Source: Seohaeicola zhoushanensis
GTDB lineage: Bacteria; Pseudomonadota; Alphaproteobacteria; Rhodobacterales; Rhodobacteraceae
NCBI RefSeq assembly: GCF_014656415.1
Contig: NZ_BNCJ01000008.1
Location: forward strand, 117,605 to 181,604
Direction of reading: 5' to 3'
Length of the DNA stretch: 64,000 nt
Of this stretch, positions 43,899-52,723 are shown piece after piece. The notes below the pieces were generated by a model. The model was not told where the DNA came from, did no database searches, and saw only the letters and a program-made list of their open reading frames with translations. Position 1 is the first letter of the stretch, and each line of letters starts with the position of its first letter. The translations under genes and the position numbers were made by a program.

Positions 43899-44960
43899 AT
43901 GACCCGCACCATCGTCGAGAGCAAGACCAAGACTGCCATTATCGGCTTTGACCAGCCGTTCTGCGTGATCGGTGAGCGCATCAATCCCACCGGGCGCAAG
44001 AAGCTGGCGGCGGAACTGGAGGCCGGGGATTTCTCGACCGTCGAGAAGGACGCGCTGGCGCAGGTCGCCGCCGGGGCGACCATGCTCGATGTCAACGCGG
44101 GCGTCGTGTACAACTCGAACCCCAACCCGAACGAGACCGAGCCGCCGCTGATGGTCGAGATGCTGAAGCTGGTGCAATCGCTGGTCGACGTGCCGCTCTG
44201 CATCGACAGCTCGGTGCCGGGTGCGCTGGAAGCGGGGCTTGGCGTCTGCGAGGGGCGGCCGCTGCTGAACTCTGTGACGGGCGAGGAAGAGCGTCTGGAA
44301 CTGATCCTGCCGCTGGTGAAGAAATACAACGTGCCGGTGGTGGCGATCAGCAACGACGACACCGGCATCAGCGAAGACCCCGACGTGCGCTTCGAGGTGG
44401 CCCGCAAGATCGTGCACCGCGCCGCGGATTTCGGCATTCCCGCGCATGACATCGTGGTCGACCCGCTGGTGATGCCGATCGGAGCCATGGGCACCGCCGG
44501 CCTGCAGGTCTTCGCCCTGGTGCGTCGCCTGCGCGAGGAACTGGGCGTGAACACCACCTGTGGCGCGTCCAACATCTCGTTCGGCCTGCCGAACCGGCAT
44601 GGCATCAACAACGCCTTCCTGCCGATGGCGATGGGCGCTGGCATGACCTCGGCGATCATGAACCCGGTTGCGCTGCCGGTGACGCAGAAGGCCATCGCAG
44701 AGAAGAAGGCCGAGATCGAGGCCGCCGGGATCTTCCTGCCGCCCGACATGGACGACGAGACCTTCGTGACCATCTTCGGTCTCGGCTCGACCCTGTCGCG
44801 ACCGGGCAAGGAGATGGAGGCGATCCGCGCCGCCAACTTCCTCACCAACAACGACGCCCACGGCGCCGAGTGGATCCGCTTCAACAAGCCCCCGGCCAAG
44901 GAGGGCGAAGAGGCCCGTGGCCGTGGCGGGCGTGCCGGCGGTCGTCGTCGCCGCGCCTGA
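43899..44960 (+). CDS. Methyltetrahydrofolate:corrinoid methyltransferase
   Basis: 353 residues from ATG at 43899. The pterin-binding barrel is clear (VIGERINPTGRKKLAAEL, GATMLDVNAGV, CIDSSVPGALEAGL, NSVTGEEE, NDDTGIS) as in MtgA/AcsE/MetH. It moves a methyl group between methyl-H4folate and a corrinoid protein. The last 20 residues are an Arg/Gly tail (ARGRGGRAGGRRRRA), unusual for the family. No corrinoid protein gene is in the window. Confidence 0.9.
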   Translation: MTRTIVESKTKTAIIGFDQPFCVIGERINPTGRKKLAAELEAGDFSTVEKDALAQVAAGATMLDVNAGVVYNSNPNPNETEPPLMVEMLKLVQSLVDVPLCIDSSVPGALEAGLGVCEGRPLLNSVTGEEERLELILPLVKKYNVPVVAISNDDTGISEDPDVRFEVARKIVHRAADFGIPAHDIVVDPLVMPIGAMGTAGLQVFALVRRLREELGVNTTCGASNISFGLPNRHGINNAFLPMAMGAGMTSAIMNPVALPVTQKAIAEKKAEIEAAGIFLPPDMDDETFVTIFGLGSTLSRPGKEMEAIRAANFLTNNDAHGAEWIRFNKPPAKEGEEARGRGGRAGGRRRRA

Positions 44961-44969
44961 GCGGTGGAA

Positions 44970-44998
44970 TTGACTTGACGTAAGGGCCGCAGGATAGT
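44970..44998 (+). promoter_or_regulatory. Promoter of the 45-50 kb catabolic cassette
   Basis: TTGACT (44970-44975) and GATAGT (44993-44998) are spaced 17 bp, 14 bp before the start codon of the lyase gene. A second TTGACG overlaps at 44975. The position argues for a short leader. Confidence 0.5.
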
Positions 44999-45011
44999 TC
45001 CGTTAACTGCA

Positions 45012-46061
45012 ATGGAAATCCTGCGGAATCCCTTCTTCGCCCGGCCAGAAAGCCCGCAGGGGCTTGTGGGTGTCCCTTACCCCTCGACCGACGCGGGCGC
45101 GCCGATGCGGCTGCTGGAATGTTGCCCGGCTGCCGGCGAGACTCCCCTGGTCGATGCGCCGGTGGTTGCCGCCCGCTGTGGCGTGGCGCGGGTCTGGATC
45201 AAGGACGAACGCGCCCGCATGGGGCTTGGCAGCTTCAAGGCGCTGGGGGCTGCCTATGTCATCGCCCATGACGCGCAAGCCGGGCCGCTTTCGGGCATCA
45301 CCTATGTGACCGCCAGCGCCGGCAATCACGGAATGTCGGTGGCGGCGGGGGCTGCGGCCTTCGGCGCGCGGGCGGTGGTCTATATCTCGGAGCAGGTGTC
45401 CGACGCCTTTGCCGGACGGCTGGCGCGGCAGGGCGCCGCCGTGGTGCGCGAGGGCGAGACCTACGAGGCCAGCATGGCCGCAGCGGCGCGGGCCGCCGAG
45501 ATGAACGGCTGGCGCCTGCTGTCCGACAGCTCCTGGCCACTCTACACCGATCCGCCGCATCGGCTGATGGAGGGCTATCTGGTCCTGACCGCCGAGGCGA
45601 TCCGCCAGATCCCGCAGCCGCCCACCCATATCTTCGTGCAGGCGGGTGTCGGCGGTCTCGCGGCCTCGGTCGCGGCGCTGGCGCGCGAGGCCTGGGGTAA
45701 CGGGGTGCATATCGCGGTGGTGGAGCCCTTGGCCGCCCAGGCGCTGCGCGGCTCGATCATCGCCGGCAAGCCGCAGGAGTCGAAGGGCCCGGTCTCGGCC
45801 ATGGGCCGGCTCGACTGCAAGGAACCCTCGCTGATCGCCCTGAAGGGGCTGGCGCGGGATGCCACCGCATTCATCGCCATCACCGAGGACGAAGGCCAGG
45901 CCGGCGCCGACAAGGCCGCGCGGATCGGCATGGCCTCGACCCCCTCGGGTGCGGCGGGCCTTGCCGCGCTGCTGGAGGGGGCGGTCTCCCACCGTGGCGA
46001 ACTGGGGCTGGACGCCGCTTCGCGGGTGCTGCTGATCCTGTCGGAAGGCCCCGAGGCGTGA
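45012..46061 (+). CDS. PLP-dependent ammonia-lyase (diaminopropionate ammonia-lyase-like)
   Basis: 349 residues. Fold-type II PLP enzyme: the Schiff-base lysine in LGSFKALGAAY, AGNHGMSVAAGAAAFGA, and a C-terminal glycine loop with QAGVGGLAASVAAL. The order resembles diaminopropionate ammonia-lyase (DpaL) and ectoine utilisation protein EutB. It starts a chain of six genes. Likely it deaminates a 2,3-diamino or beta-substituted acid. Substrate uncertain. Confidence 0.82.
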   Translation: MEILRNPFFARPESPQGLVGVPYPSTDAGAPMRLLECCPAAGETPLVDAPVVAARCGVARVWIKDERARMGLGSFKALGAAYVIAHDAQAGPLSGITYVTASAGNHGMSVAAGAAAFGARAVVYISEQVSDAFAGRLARQGAAVVREGETYEASMAAAARAAEMNGWRLLSDSSWPLYTDPPHRLMEGYLVLTAEAIRQIPQPPTHIFVQAGVGGLAASVAALAREAWGNGVHIAVVEPLAAQALRGSIIAGKPQESKGPVSAMGRLDCKEPSLIALKGLARDATAFIAITEDEGQAGADKAARIGMASTPSGAAGLAALLEGAVSHRGELGLDAASRVLLILSEGPEA

Positions 46062-47209
46062 GTTTGCCCCGCGGCTTTCCGGTCGCGGAATACCGCGAAC
46101 GCGTGGCTCGGGCGCAAGGCGCGATGGCGAAGGCTGGGCTGGCCGCACTGCTGCTGACGACCGAGCCGGAGGTGCGCTATTTCTCGGGCTATCTCACCCG
46201 GTTCTGGGAAAGCCCGACGCGGCCCTGGTTCCTGGTGGTTCCGGCCGCGGGCGATCCGGTGGCGGTGATCCCCTCGATCGGTGCCGCGCTGATGGCGATC
46301 ACCTGGGTGCGCGACATCCGCACCTGGCGTGCGCCCGATTACGACGACGACGGTGTAAGCCTGCTGGCCGCGACGCTGCGCGAAATCGCGGGCGGCGGGC
46401 GCATCGGCCTGCCGATGGGGCACGAGAGCCACCTGCGGATGCCGCTGGCGGACTGGGCGCGCCTGCAGGGCGAGGGGCTGGATTTCGCCCCCGACAACGG
46501 CCTGATGCGCGGCTTGCGGGCGGTGAAGTCCGAGGCCGAGATCGCCAAGGTCCGCGAGATCTGCGCCATCGCCGGCCGTGCCTTCGCCCGCGTCCCCGAG
46601 ATTGCCCGGGCAGGTGTGCCGCTCGACGAGGTGTTCCGCCGCTTCCAGATGCTGGGGCTGGAGGAGGGGGCCGACTGGGTGCCCTATGTCGCCGGCGCTT
46701 CGGCCGCCGGGGGCTATGCCGACGTGATCTCGCCCGCCGGGCCGGAGCCGCTGGCGCGGGGCGATGTGCTGATGCTTGACACCGGCATGATGCGCGACGG
46801 TTATTTCTGCGATTTCGACCGCAATTTCACCCTCGGTCCGGCGGCGCCCGAGCTGCGTGCCGCCCACGCCCGGCTGATCGACGCAACCGATGCGGCGGCG
46901 GAAATCGCGCGCCCCGGCACCACCGCGGCCGAGCTCTTCCACGCGATGGACCGCCTGCTGACCGGCGGCAAGGGCTCGGACGCGGGCCGGCTGGGGCACG
47001 GCCTCGGGATGCAGCTGACCGAGGGGCTCTCGCTGATCCCGCAGGACCACACGGTGCTGGAGCCGGGCATGGTGCTGACGCTGGAGCCGGGGATCGAGGT
47101 CGCGCCGGGCCGGATCCTGGTGCACGAGGAAGACATCGTGATCCGCAATGGCGCGCCCGAGTTCCTCTCGCCACGCTACGGGCGCGAAATGGTGGAGCTG
47201 GAGGGCTGA
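46058..47209 (+). CDS. M24 family metallopeptidase/hydrolase
   Basis: 383 residues starting with GTG that overlaps the lyase stop by four bases. Pita-bread fold: RYFSGYLTRFWESPTRPW N-terminal domain, dinuclear-metal Asp/Asp in LDTGMMRDGYFCDFDRNF, GHGLGMQ, and Glu/Glu in LEPGIEVAPG and HEEDIVIR. Relatives are Xaa-Pro aminopeptidase and the ectoine hydrolase DoeA. Here it probably hydrolyses a C-N bond of the pathway substrate. Confidence 0.85.
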   Translation: MSLPRGFPVAEYRERVARAQGAMAKAGLAALLLTTEPEVRYFSGYLTRFWESPTRPWFLVVPAAGDPVAVIPSIGAALMAITWVRDIRTWRAPDYDDDGVSLLAATLREIAGGGRIGLPMGHESHLRMPLADWARLQGEGLDFAPDNGLMRGLRAVKSEAEIAKVREICAIAGRAFARVPEIARAGVPLDEVFRRFQMLGLEEGADWVPYVAGASAAGGYADVISPAGPEPLARGDVLMLDTGMMRDGYFCDFDRNFTLGPAAPELRAAHARLIDATDAAAEIARPGTTAAELFHAMDRLLTGGKGSDAGRLGHGLGMQLTEGLSLIPQDHTVLEPGMVLTLEPGIEVAPGRILVHEEDIVIRNGAPEFLSPRYGREMVELEG

Positions 47210-47956
47210 ATGCAGACCTATTCCTATGTCCTGAAACCCGCCGACCCGCCGCGCCTGGGCCTGATCGTGCTGCAGACCGACGAGCGGATCGAACCTGATT
47301 TCCGCCGCCTGTTGCCTGTCGGAACCGATCTCTTCGTCAGCCGGGTACCAAGCGGGCTGGACGTGACGCCCGAGACGCTGCAGGCGATGCACGACCATAT
47401 CCCCGCCTCGGCCGCGCTGCTGCCGCAGGTGAAGCCCTTCGACGTGGTCGGTTACGGCTGCACCTCGGGCTCGGCGCAGATCGGTCCGGCCAATGTCGCC
47501 CGGCAGGTGCGGGCCGGCACGGCGGCGCAGGCGGTCACCGAACCGGTCAGCGCGCTTGTTGCGGCCTGCCGGGCGCTGGGGGTGAACCGGGTCGCGTTCC
47601 TGTCGCCCTATGTCGAGGCGGTCTCGGACCGGCTGCGCGAGGTGCTGGCCGGGCAGGGAGTAACCAGCCCGGTTTTCGGCACCTTTGCCGAGGCCGAGGA
47701 GGCCAAGGTCAGCCGCATCGACCCGATCTCGACCCGCGCCGCCGCGCTGAACCTGCTGGCGCAGGGCGGGGTCGACGCGCTCTTCCTCTCCTGCACCAAC
47801 CTCGACACGCTCGACATCATCACCGGGCTCGAAGCCGATTCCGGCCTGCCGGTGCTGTCTTCGAACCTGGTGCTCGCCTGGCACATGGCGCGTCTGGCCG
47901 GGGTCGGGCAGGGGCAATGCCTTGCCGATACCCGGCTGGGCCGGACTTGCCCCTAG
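47210..47956 (+). CDS. Asp/Glu racemase-like (maleate isomerase/EutA type)
   Basis: 248 residues, directly after the M24 stop (no gap). Two catalytic cysteine sites are expected for this superfamily: GYGCTSGSA and LSCTNLDT are both present. The family includes arylmalonate decarboxylase, maleate isomerase and EutA, found next to eutB in ectoine clusters. Its role here is inferred from neighbours. Confidence 0.85.
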   Translation: MQTYSYVLKPADPPRLGLIVLQTDERIEPDFRRLLPVGTDLFVSRVPSGLDVTPETLQAMHDHIPASAALLPQVKPFDVVGYGCTSGSAQIGPANVARQVRAGTAAQAVTEPVSALVAACRALGVNRVAFLSPYVEAVSDRLREVLAGQGVTSPVFGTFAEAEEAKVSRIDPISTRAAALNLLAQGGVDALFLSCTNLDTLDIITGLEADSGLPVLSSNLVLAWHMARLAGVGQGQCLADTRLGRTCP

Positions 47957-48062
47957 GACAATCGGAGGGTTTAATGCCGAACACGCGCCGCGGTCCTGCG
48001 GACGGCGGCGGGGCCGGGGCACGGCTATGGCGCACCGGCGCGGGGAAGAAGGATGGCAGCGC

Positions 48063-48272
48063 ATGGCTGATCCGGCAACCGAACTGGCCGAGGTTATCAA
48101 GGAGATCGAGGAGGTCGACACCTGTGTCGCCGATCTCGAGGCCGATGCGCGGCGCGACTTGAAGTCGAACGCGGCACGTCACAACAAGTTCGCCTGCAAG
48201 GCGCTGCGCCGTTACCGGGTGCGCCTGACGCTCGAACGAGACCGGCTGCTGGCCGAACTCGGCGGCGGCTGA
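48063..48272 (+). CDS. Small coiled-coil protein
   Basis: 69 residues from ATG at 48063 (GAAGGA upstream). Highly charged, helical (ELAEVIKEIEEVDTCVADLEADARRDLKSN...). It has no recognised family. A different ATG at 47974, behind a strong GGAGGG in another frame, encodes 62 Arg/Pro-rich residues; I prefer the coiled-coil frame because of its amino-acid composition, but the choice is uncertain. Confidence 0.5.
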   Translation: MADPATELAEVIKEIEEVDTCVADLEADARRDLKSNAARHNKFACKALRRYRVRLTLERDRLLAELGGG

Positions 48273-48340
48273 GCTTAATTCACCGTTGAAACCACAGGCG
48301 TTTTGCTGTCCCCTGCGCGCAGCGAGACAAGGGGAAGCGC

Positions 48341-49729
48341 ATGGGCGAGATCTGGAAGATGCAGGCGGGCGAGATCGCATCGGCGGTGCGGTCGCGGATA
48401 CTCTCGGCCGAAGAGGTGACGCGCGCCCATCTCGACCGGATCGCCGCCGCCAACCCGCAACTGAACGCCGTGGTGCAGGAATTCCCCGAAGAGGCGATGA
48501 AATCCGCCCGCGCGCTCGATGCGCGGATTGCAAAGGGCGAGGACGTGGGGCCGCTGGCGGGCGTGCCCGTGACCATCAAGGTCAACGTCGACCAGGCCGG
48601 CCATGCCACGACCAACGGGCTGGTACTGCAGAAGGACCATGTCGCCAGCGCCGACACCCCTGTGGTGGCCAACCTGCGCAAGGCCGGTGCGGTGATCGTC
48701 GGGCGCACCAATACCCCCGCCTTCTCGATGCGCTGGTTCACCAACAACAGCCTGCACGGCATGACGCTGAACCCGCGCAACACGGCGCTGACACCGGGCG
48801 GCTCGTCGGGAGGGGCTGGCTCGGCGGTGGCGGCGGGTTTCTGCGCCATCGGCCACGGCACAGATATCGCCGGCTCGGTGCGCTATCCGGCCTATGCCTG
48901 CGGGCTGCATGGGCTGCGCCCGACGCTGGGGCGGATCCCGGCGTGGAACTCCTCGCTGCCCGACCGCTACATCGGAGCGCAGCTCATGGCAGTCTCGGGG
49001 CCGCTGGGGCGCTCGATTTCGGATATCGCGCTCTCCTTCGAGGCGATGGCGGCGGGCGATTACCGCGATCCCTGGTGGGTGCCGGTGCCGCTGCGCCTGG
49101 GCGAGTTCCCCAAGCGCGCCGCGCTTTGTGTCCGCCCTGACGGTCTGTCGGTGGCCCCCGAGGTCGAGGCAGCCCTGCGGCAGGCCGCGGCGGCGCTGAC
49201 CGAGGCGGGCTGGCAGGTCGAGGAGGTCGACTGCCCGCCATTGCGCCCCGCGGCTGCGATCAACGCACAGCTCTGGATGGCCGAGTCGCGTGCCGTGGCG
49301 CAGGCGATTGCCCGCGAGAACGACCCCGACGCCAATTTCGTCTTTGCCCGCATGACCGCGGATTCTCCCGAGATGGACATGCCCGCCCTGATGACCGCCC
49401 TGCAGCAGAGGGTCGGCATGATGCGGGAATGGAGCGCGTTCCTGGCCCGCTACCCGGTGCTGATCTGCCCGGTCTCGGGTGAACTGCCCTTCGCGCAGCA
49501 GCAGGACGTCTCCTCCGAGGCGGCCTTCGACGCGATCATGGAGGCGCAACTGACCCAGCGCGCCCTGCCGGTTCTGGGCGTGCCGGCGCTGGCGGTGGCC
49601 ACCGGCATGACCTCGGGCGCGCCGGTGGGTGTGCAGCTGGTCGCCGAGCGGTTCCGCGAGGACGTGCTGCTGGCCGCCGGGGCCGCCATCGAGGCGGCCT
49701 GTGGCGTGCCGCAGGTGGAAGAACTTTAA
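48341..49729 (+). CDS. Amidase signature family protein
   Basis: 462 residues from ATG at 48341. The Ser-Ser-Lys triad is visible: Lys in VPVTIKVNVD, Ser in TPGGSSGGAGSAVAAGF, and Ser in GTDIAGSVRYPAYACG. It hydrolyses carboxamides (R-CO-NH2) or acts on arylamides. Position in the cassette suggests it removes an amide from the pathway intermediate. The enzyme class is certain, the substrate is not. Confidence 0.88.
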   Translation: MGEIWKMQAGEIASAVRSRILSAEEVTRAHLDRIAAANPQLNAVVQEFPEEAMKSARALDARIAKGEDVGPLAGVPVTIKVNVDQAGHATTNGLVLQKDHVASADTPVVANLRKAGAVIVGRTNTPAFSMRWFTNNSLHGMTLNPRNTALTPGGSSGGAGSAVAAGFCAIGHGTDIAGSVRYPAYACGLHGLRPTLGRIPAWNSSLPDRYIGAQLMAVSGPLGRSISDIALSFEAMAAGDYRDPWWVPVPLRLGEFPKRAALCVRPDGLSVAPEVEAALRQAAAALTEAGWQVEEVDCPPLRPAAAINAQLWMAESRAVAQAIARENDPDANFVFARMTADSPEMDMPALMTALQQRVGMMREWSAFLARYPVLICPVSGELPFAQQQDVSSEAAFDAIMEAQLTQRALPVLGVPALAVATGMTSGAPVGVQLVAERFREDVLLAAGAAIEAACGVPQVEEL

Positions 49730-49756
49730 ATATTTTCCGCAAGGCGCTGAAAGGAA

Positions 49757-50161
49757 ATGAGTATGCCGCAGACTATAACCAAGGGCGTCAAGCAGATGGT
49801 GGCCGAGGCCAATGCCGGGATCCGCACCATCCCGGTGGCCGAGGCGGGCGAGTTGGCGGGGCGCGAAGACCACGTGATCGTCGATCTGCGCGACCCGCGC
49901 GAGCTGAAGCGCGAGGGCAAGATCCCCGGCGCCTTCTCCTGCCCGCGCGGGATGCTGGAGTTCTGGATCGACCCGGCCAGCCCCTACCACAAGCCGGTCT
50001 TCGCCCAGGACAAGACCTTTGTCTTCTACTGCGCCAGTGCCTGGCGCTCGGCCCTCGCCACCAAGGTGGCGCAGGAGATGGGGTTGAACCCGGTGGCCCA
50101 TATCGAGGGCGGATTCACCGCCTGGAAGGCGGCGGGGCTGCCCGTGGAAACGGTCGAGTGA
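49757..50161 (+). CDS. Rhodanese domain protein
   Basis: 134 residues. The catalytic loop FYCASAWRSALA carries the active-site cysteine; IVDLRDPRELKREGKIPGAFSCPRGMLEFWIDP and HIEGGFTAWKAAGLPV are typical. Single-domain thiosulfate:thiol sulfurtransferases. Twenty-seven bases after the amidase, the last gene of the cassette. A sulfur-carrying role is inferred. Confidence 0.88.
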   Translation: MSMPQTITKGVKQMVAEANAGIRTIPVAEAGELAGREDHVIVDLRDPRELKREGKIPGAFSCPRGMLEFWIDPASPYHKPVFAQDKTFVFYCASAWRSALATKVAQEMGLNPVAHIEGGFTAWKAAGLPVETVE

Positions 50162-50234
50162 ACCCAGTTTCGCCCCTCCCTACAACCCTCGAGGGTAGGC
50201 TGAGGCGCTGAAGATTTCCTGAATGATTGCCTGT

Positions 50235-50260
50235 AGTTGCGCCGGGTTCCTGGCGCAACT
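50235..50260. terminator. Hairpin between the cassette and gluQ
   Basis: AGTTGCGCC (50235-50243) pairs with GGCGCAACT (50252-50260), loop GGGTTCCT. It lies between the convergent rhodanese and gluQ genes. No T-run; possible rho-dependent stop or processing site. Confidence 0.4.
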
Positions 50261-50265
50261 CCGGA

Positions 50266-51129
50266 TCAAAGCCCGACCATACGGCGGATATCATCCGGGC
50301 TGGCCCCTTCGGCGCGGAACAGCGCGATGGCGCGGGCGTCGTCGCGCTTGGCAAGGCGCTTGCCGGACTCGTCGCGGATCAGGCGGTGATGGTGATACTC
50401 GGGCACCGGCAGGCCCAGCAGGCCCTGCAGCAGCACATGGATCACCGTCGCCTCGAAAAGGTCGCGCCCGCGCACCACGCAGGTCACGCCCTGCGCCGCG
50501 TCATCGACCACCACCGAGAGATGGTAGGAGGTGCCCATGCCGCGCCGGGCCAGCACCACGTCGCCGATGCCGGCGATCATCGCGGCAGGGTCGGCGATGA
50601 TGGTGCCGCTCTCGCCCTCGGGCCCCGCGCCGGTTTCGCGGAAGGAGGGCGGCGCCACCATGTCCAGCGCGCGGGCCATGTCGAGGCGCAGCGGCGTATC
50701 CTCTGGCATTGCGCGGCTGGGCGGCGCGGACGGGCGGCAGGTGCCCGGGTAGACGATCCCGTCAGGCCCGACCAGCGGCGCGCCGCCTTCCTGCGGGGCC
50801 GATGCGGCGGCCTCGATGTCCCGGCGCGAGCAGGTGCAGGGATAGAGCACGCCCATCTGCCAGAGGCGTTCCAGCGTCGCCCGGTAGACCGTCAGCCGGT
50901 CCGACTGGCGCATCACCGGCGCGGGCCAGTCGAGTCCGAGCCAGCGCAGGTCATCATAGATCTGCGCCTCCCATTGCGGGCGGGCGCGGCTCTGGTCGAT
51001 ATCCTCGATCCGCAGCAGGAAGGTGCCACCTGCGGCGCGCGCCATGTCAAAGGCCAGCAGCGCCGAATAGGCGTGACCCAGGTGCAGAGGGCCGGTCGGG
51101 GAAGGCGCGAAGCGGGTGATGAAGTTCAC
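50266..51129 (-). CDS. gluQ: Glutamyl-Q tRNA(Asp) synthetase
   Basis: 287 residues, about two thirds of GltX without the anticodon domain. HIGH-like APSPTGPLHLGHAYSAL and KMSKS-like GKRLAKRDDA are present, with the CTCSRRDIEAA zinc site. It glutamylates the queuosine base of tRNA-Asp. The start overlaps the methyltransferase stop by 4 bp. Confidence 0.94.
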   Translation of the reverse strand: MNFITRFAPSPTGPLHLGHAYSALLAFDMARAAGGTFLLRIEDIDQSRARPQWEAQIYDDLRWLGLDWPAPVMRQSDRLTVYRATLERLWQMGVLYPCTCSRRDIEAAASAPQEGGAPLVGPDGIVYPGTCRPSAPPSRAMPEDTPLRLDMARALDMVAPPSFRETGAGPEGESGTIIADPAAMIAGIGDVVLARRGMGTSYHLSVVVDDAAQGVTCVVRGRDLFEATVIHVLLQGLLGLPVPEYHHHRLIRDESGKRLAKRDDARAIALFRAEGASPDDIRRMVGL

Positions 51130-51740
51130 GTCTTTTCAAGCACGTAGACGTTGGAGTTAAGGCCGATGCCGGGCAGGTGCGGCCCATATTCGCGCGCCCG
51201 GAGAATGGCGCGGCCGGATCCCGTCCAGTCGTCCAGCTTGCCCTCGTTTGCCGGGTCTTCCAGCGCGTGGTCGTTGAAGGAAAGCACCACTAGCCCACCC
51301 GGGGCAAGGCCCTCCATCAGCAGGTCGAAGACCGAAACTGGCGCCGCGCCCGCACCGATCACGCCGATGGCGGCAATTGCGGCATAGGTGCCGGGCGCGT
51401 GGCCCAGCGGTGCGCCTGCCTCGACCTGGCGGAGGGCGCGGTAGATGCCCTTGGCCTCGGCCCGTTTCAGCATGTCGGCGGAGAGGTCGACGCCATCGAT
51501 CGTGGTTAGCCCCGCCAGTTTCAGCGCCAGCCCCGAAAGGCCGGTGCCGCAGCCGAAATCGAGCACCGGTGCGGAAAGCTCTGTCATATGCGCGGCCAGC
51601 GCGGCGGCGCAGCGGCCGGGGGTGGCATAGCCGTTCTCGGAAATCTCGGCCTCGTAGGTCTCGGCCCAGGCGTCATAGAGCCTGCGCGTGCCCTCGGCAT
51701 CGCGCGCGGAATAGACCTTGTCGAGGAATCCCTTGCCCAT
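51126..51740 (-). CDS. Class I SAM-dependent methyltransferase
   Basis: 204 residues. Motif I VLDFGCGTGLSGLAL and the post-motif DGVDLSADMLKRAEAKG are typical; the N-terminal ARDAEGTRRLYDAWAETYEAE recalls WBSCR27-like enzymes. Overlaps gluQ by 4 bp, so coupled. The substrate is unknown. Confidence 0.85.
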   Translation of the reverse strand: MGKGFLDKVYSARDAEGTRRLYDAWAETYEAEISENGYATPGRCAAALAAHMTELSAPVLDFGCGTGLSGLALKLAGLTTIDGVDLSADMLKRAEAKGIYRALRQVEAGAPLGHAPGTYAAIAAIGVIGAGAAPVSVFDLLMEGLAPGGLVVLSFNDHALEDPANEGKLDDWTGSGRAILRAREYGPHLPGIGLNSNVYVLEKT

Positions 51741-51781
51741 GGGCGCAGGCTAGGCCAAGGGTCGGCGCTGCGCCAGCCCGT

Positions 51782-52627
51782 TCAATGCTTGGCGAGGTCC
51801 GCGCGGATGTCGTCCTCGAGCATCCGGCGCAGCTCGGGCGTCACCTCGGGCATCACGCCGAACCAGCGTTCGAACCCTTTCGCGCCCTGGTGCAGCAGCA
51901 TCCCCAGCCCGTCCACTGTGCCAAGGCCCCGCGCGGCGGCGCGTTTCAGAAGGTCGGTTTCCAGCGGCGCATAGACCACGTCGTAGACCACGCCATGTGC
52001 GGGCATCGGCCCGAGGTCGAGGTCGAGCGGCGGCTGGCCGATCATGCCGAGGCTGGTGGTGTTGACCAGCACATCGGCCCCCGCAAGCAGCTCGGCCAGT
52101 TGGTCGGTGCCATGGCCGGCGACGCCGGTGCCAAGCTCGTCGGCCAGCGTCTCGGCCTTGCTGGCGGTGCGGTTGCAGAGGTCGACCTCAAGCCCGCGCT
52201 GGCGCAGGCCCCAGGTCGCCGCTCGCGCCGCGCCACCGGCGCCCAGCACCACGGCGCGCGACGCGCCCCGGTCCCAGCCGGGGCGGCTGTTGTCGAGATG
52301 GGCGATAAGGCCGTAGGCATCGGTATTGCCGCCGATCAGGCGGTTCTCCTCCCACCAGAGGCAGTTCACCGCGCCCATCGCCTCGGCCGCCGGGTCGATG
52401 CTGTCGACATGGGCCATCACCTCGCGTTTGTGCGGGATGGTGAGGTTGCAGCCGGTCCAGCCCTCGGCGCGGAACTGGCGGACAAAGGCGCCGAGGTCCT
52501 CGGGCGCGACGTCGCGCTTCTCGTAGGTCGCATCCAGGCCATGCCGGGCGATCCAGTAGCCGTGCATCATGGGCGAGCGGGAATGGCCAATCGGATGGCC
52601 GATGACGAAGACGCGTGCGGTTGTCAT
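51782..52627 (-). CDS. aroE: Shikimate dehydrogenase
   Basis: 281 residues. It reduces 3-dehydroshikimate with NADPH. GHPIGHSRSPMMH binds shikimate, GCNLTIPHKREV contains the catalytic lysine, GGNTDAYG and the nucleotide-binding GAGGAARAATWGL follow. Typical length. Forty-one bases separate it from the methyltransferase gene. Confidence 0.96.
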   Translation of the reverse strand: MTTARVFVIGHPIGHSRSPMMHGYWIARHGLDATYEKRDVAPEDLGAFVRQFRAEGWTGCNLTIPHKREVMAHVDSIDPAAEAMGAVNCLWWEENRLIGGNTDAYGLIAHLDNSRPGWDRGASRAVVLGAGGAARAATWGLRQRGLEVDLCNRTASKAETLADELGTGVAGHGTDQLAELLAGADVLVNTTSLGMIGQPPLDLDLGPMPAHGVVYDVVYAPLETDLLKRAAARGLGTVDGLGMLLHQGAKGFERWFGVMPEVTPELRRMLEDDIRADLAKH

Positions 52628-52723
52628 GGCGGTCTGCGGTGTCCCTCTCCCTGATGCGGCCCCTAGCTAACATGCCGGGCAGAATGCGCAATCGGCAATC
52701 CCGGAGGGGCACCGTCCGCCGGG

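Noticed and set aside
45575..48121. 848-codon open frame on the minus strand
   Set aside because: Complement of three solid plus-strand genes (lyase, M24, racemase), no motif, Arg/Gln-rich.
47974..48162. 62-codon frame with a strong SD before the coiled-coil gene
   Set aside because: Arg/Pro-rich composition and overlap with a more protein-like frame; kept only as an alternative.
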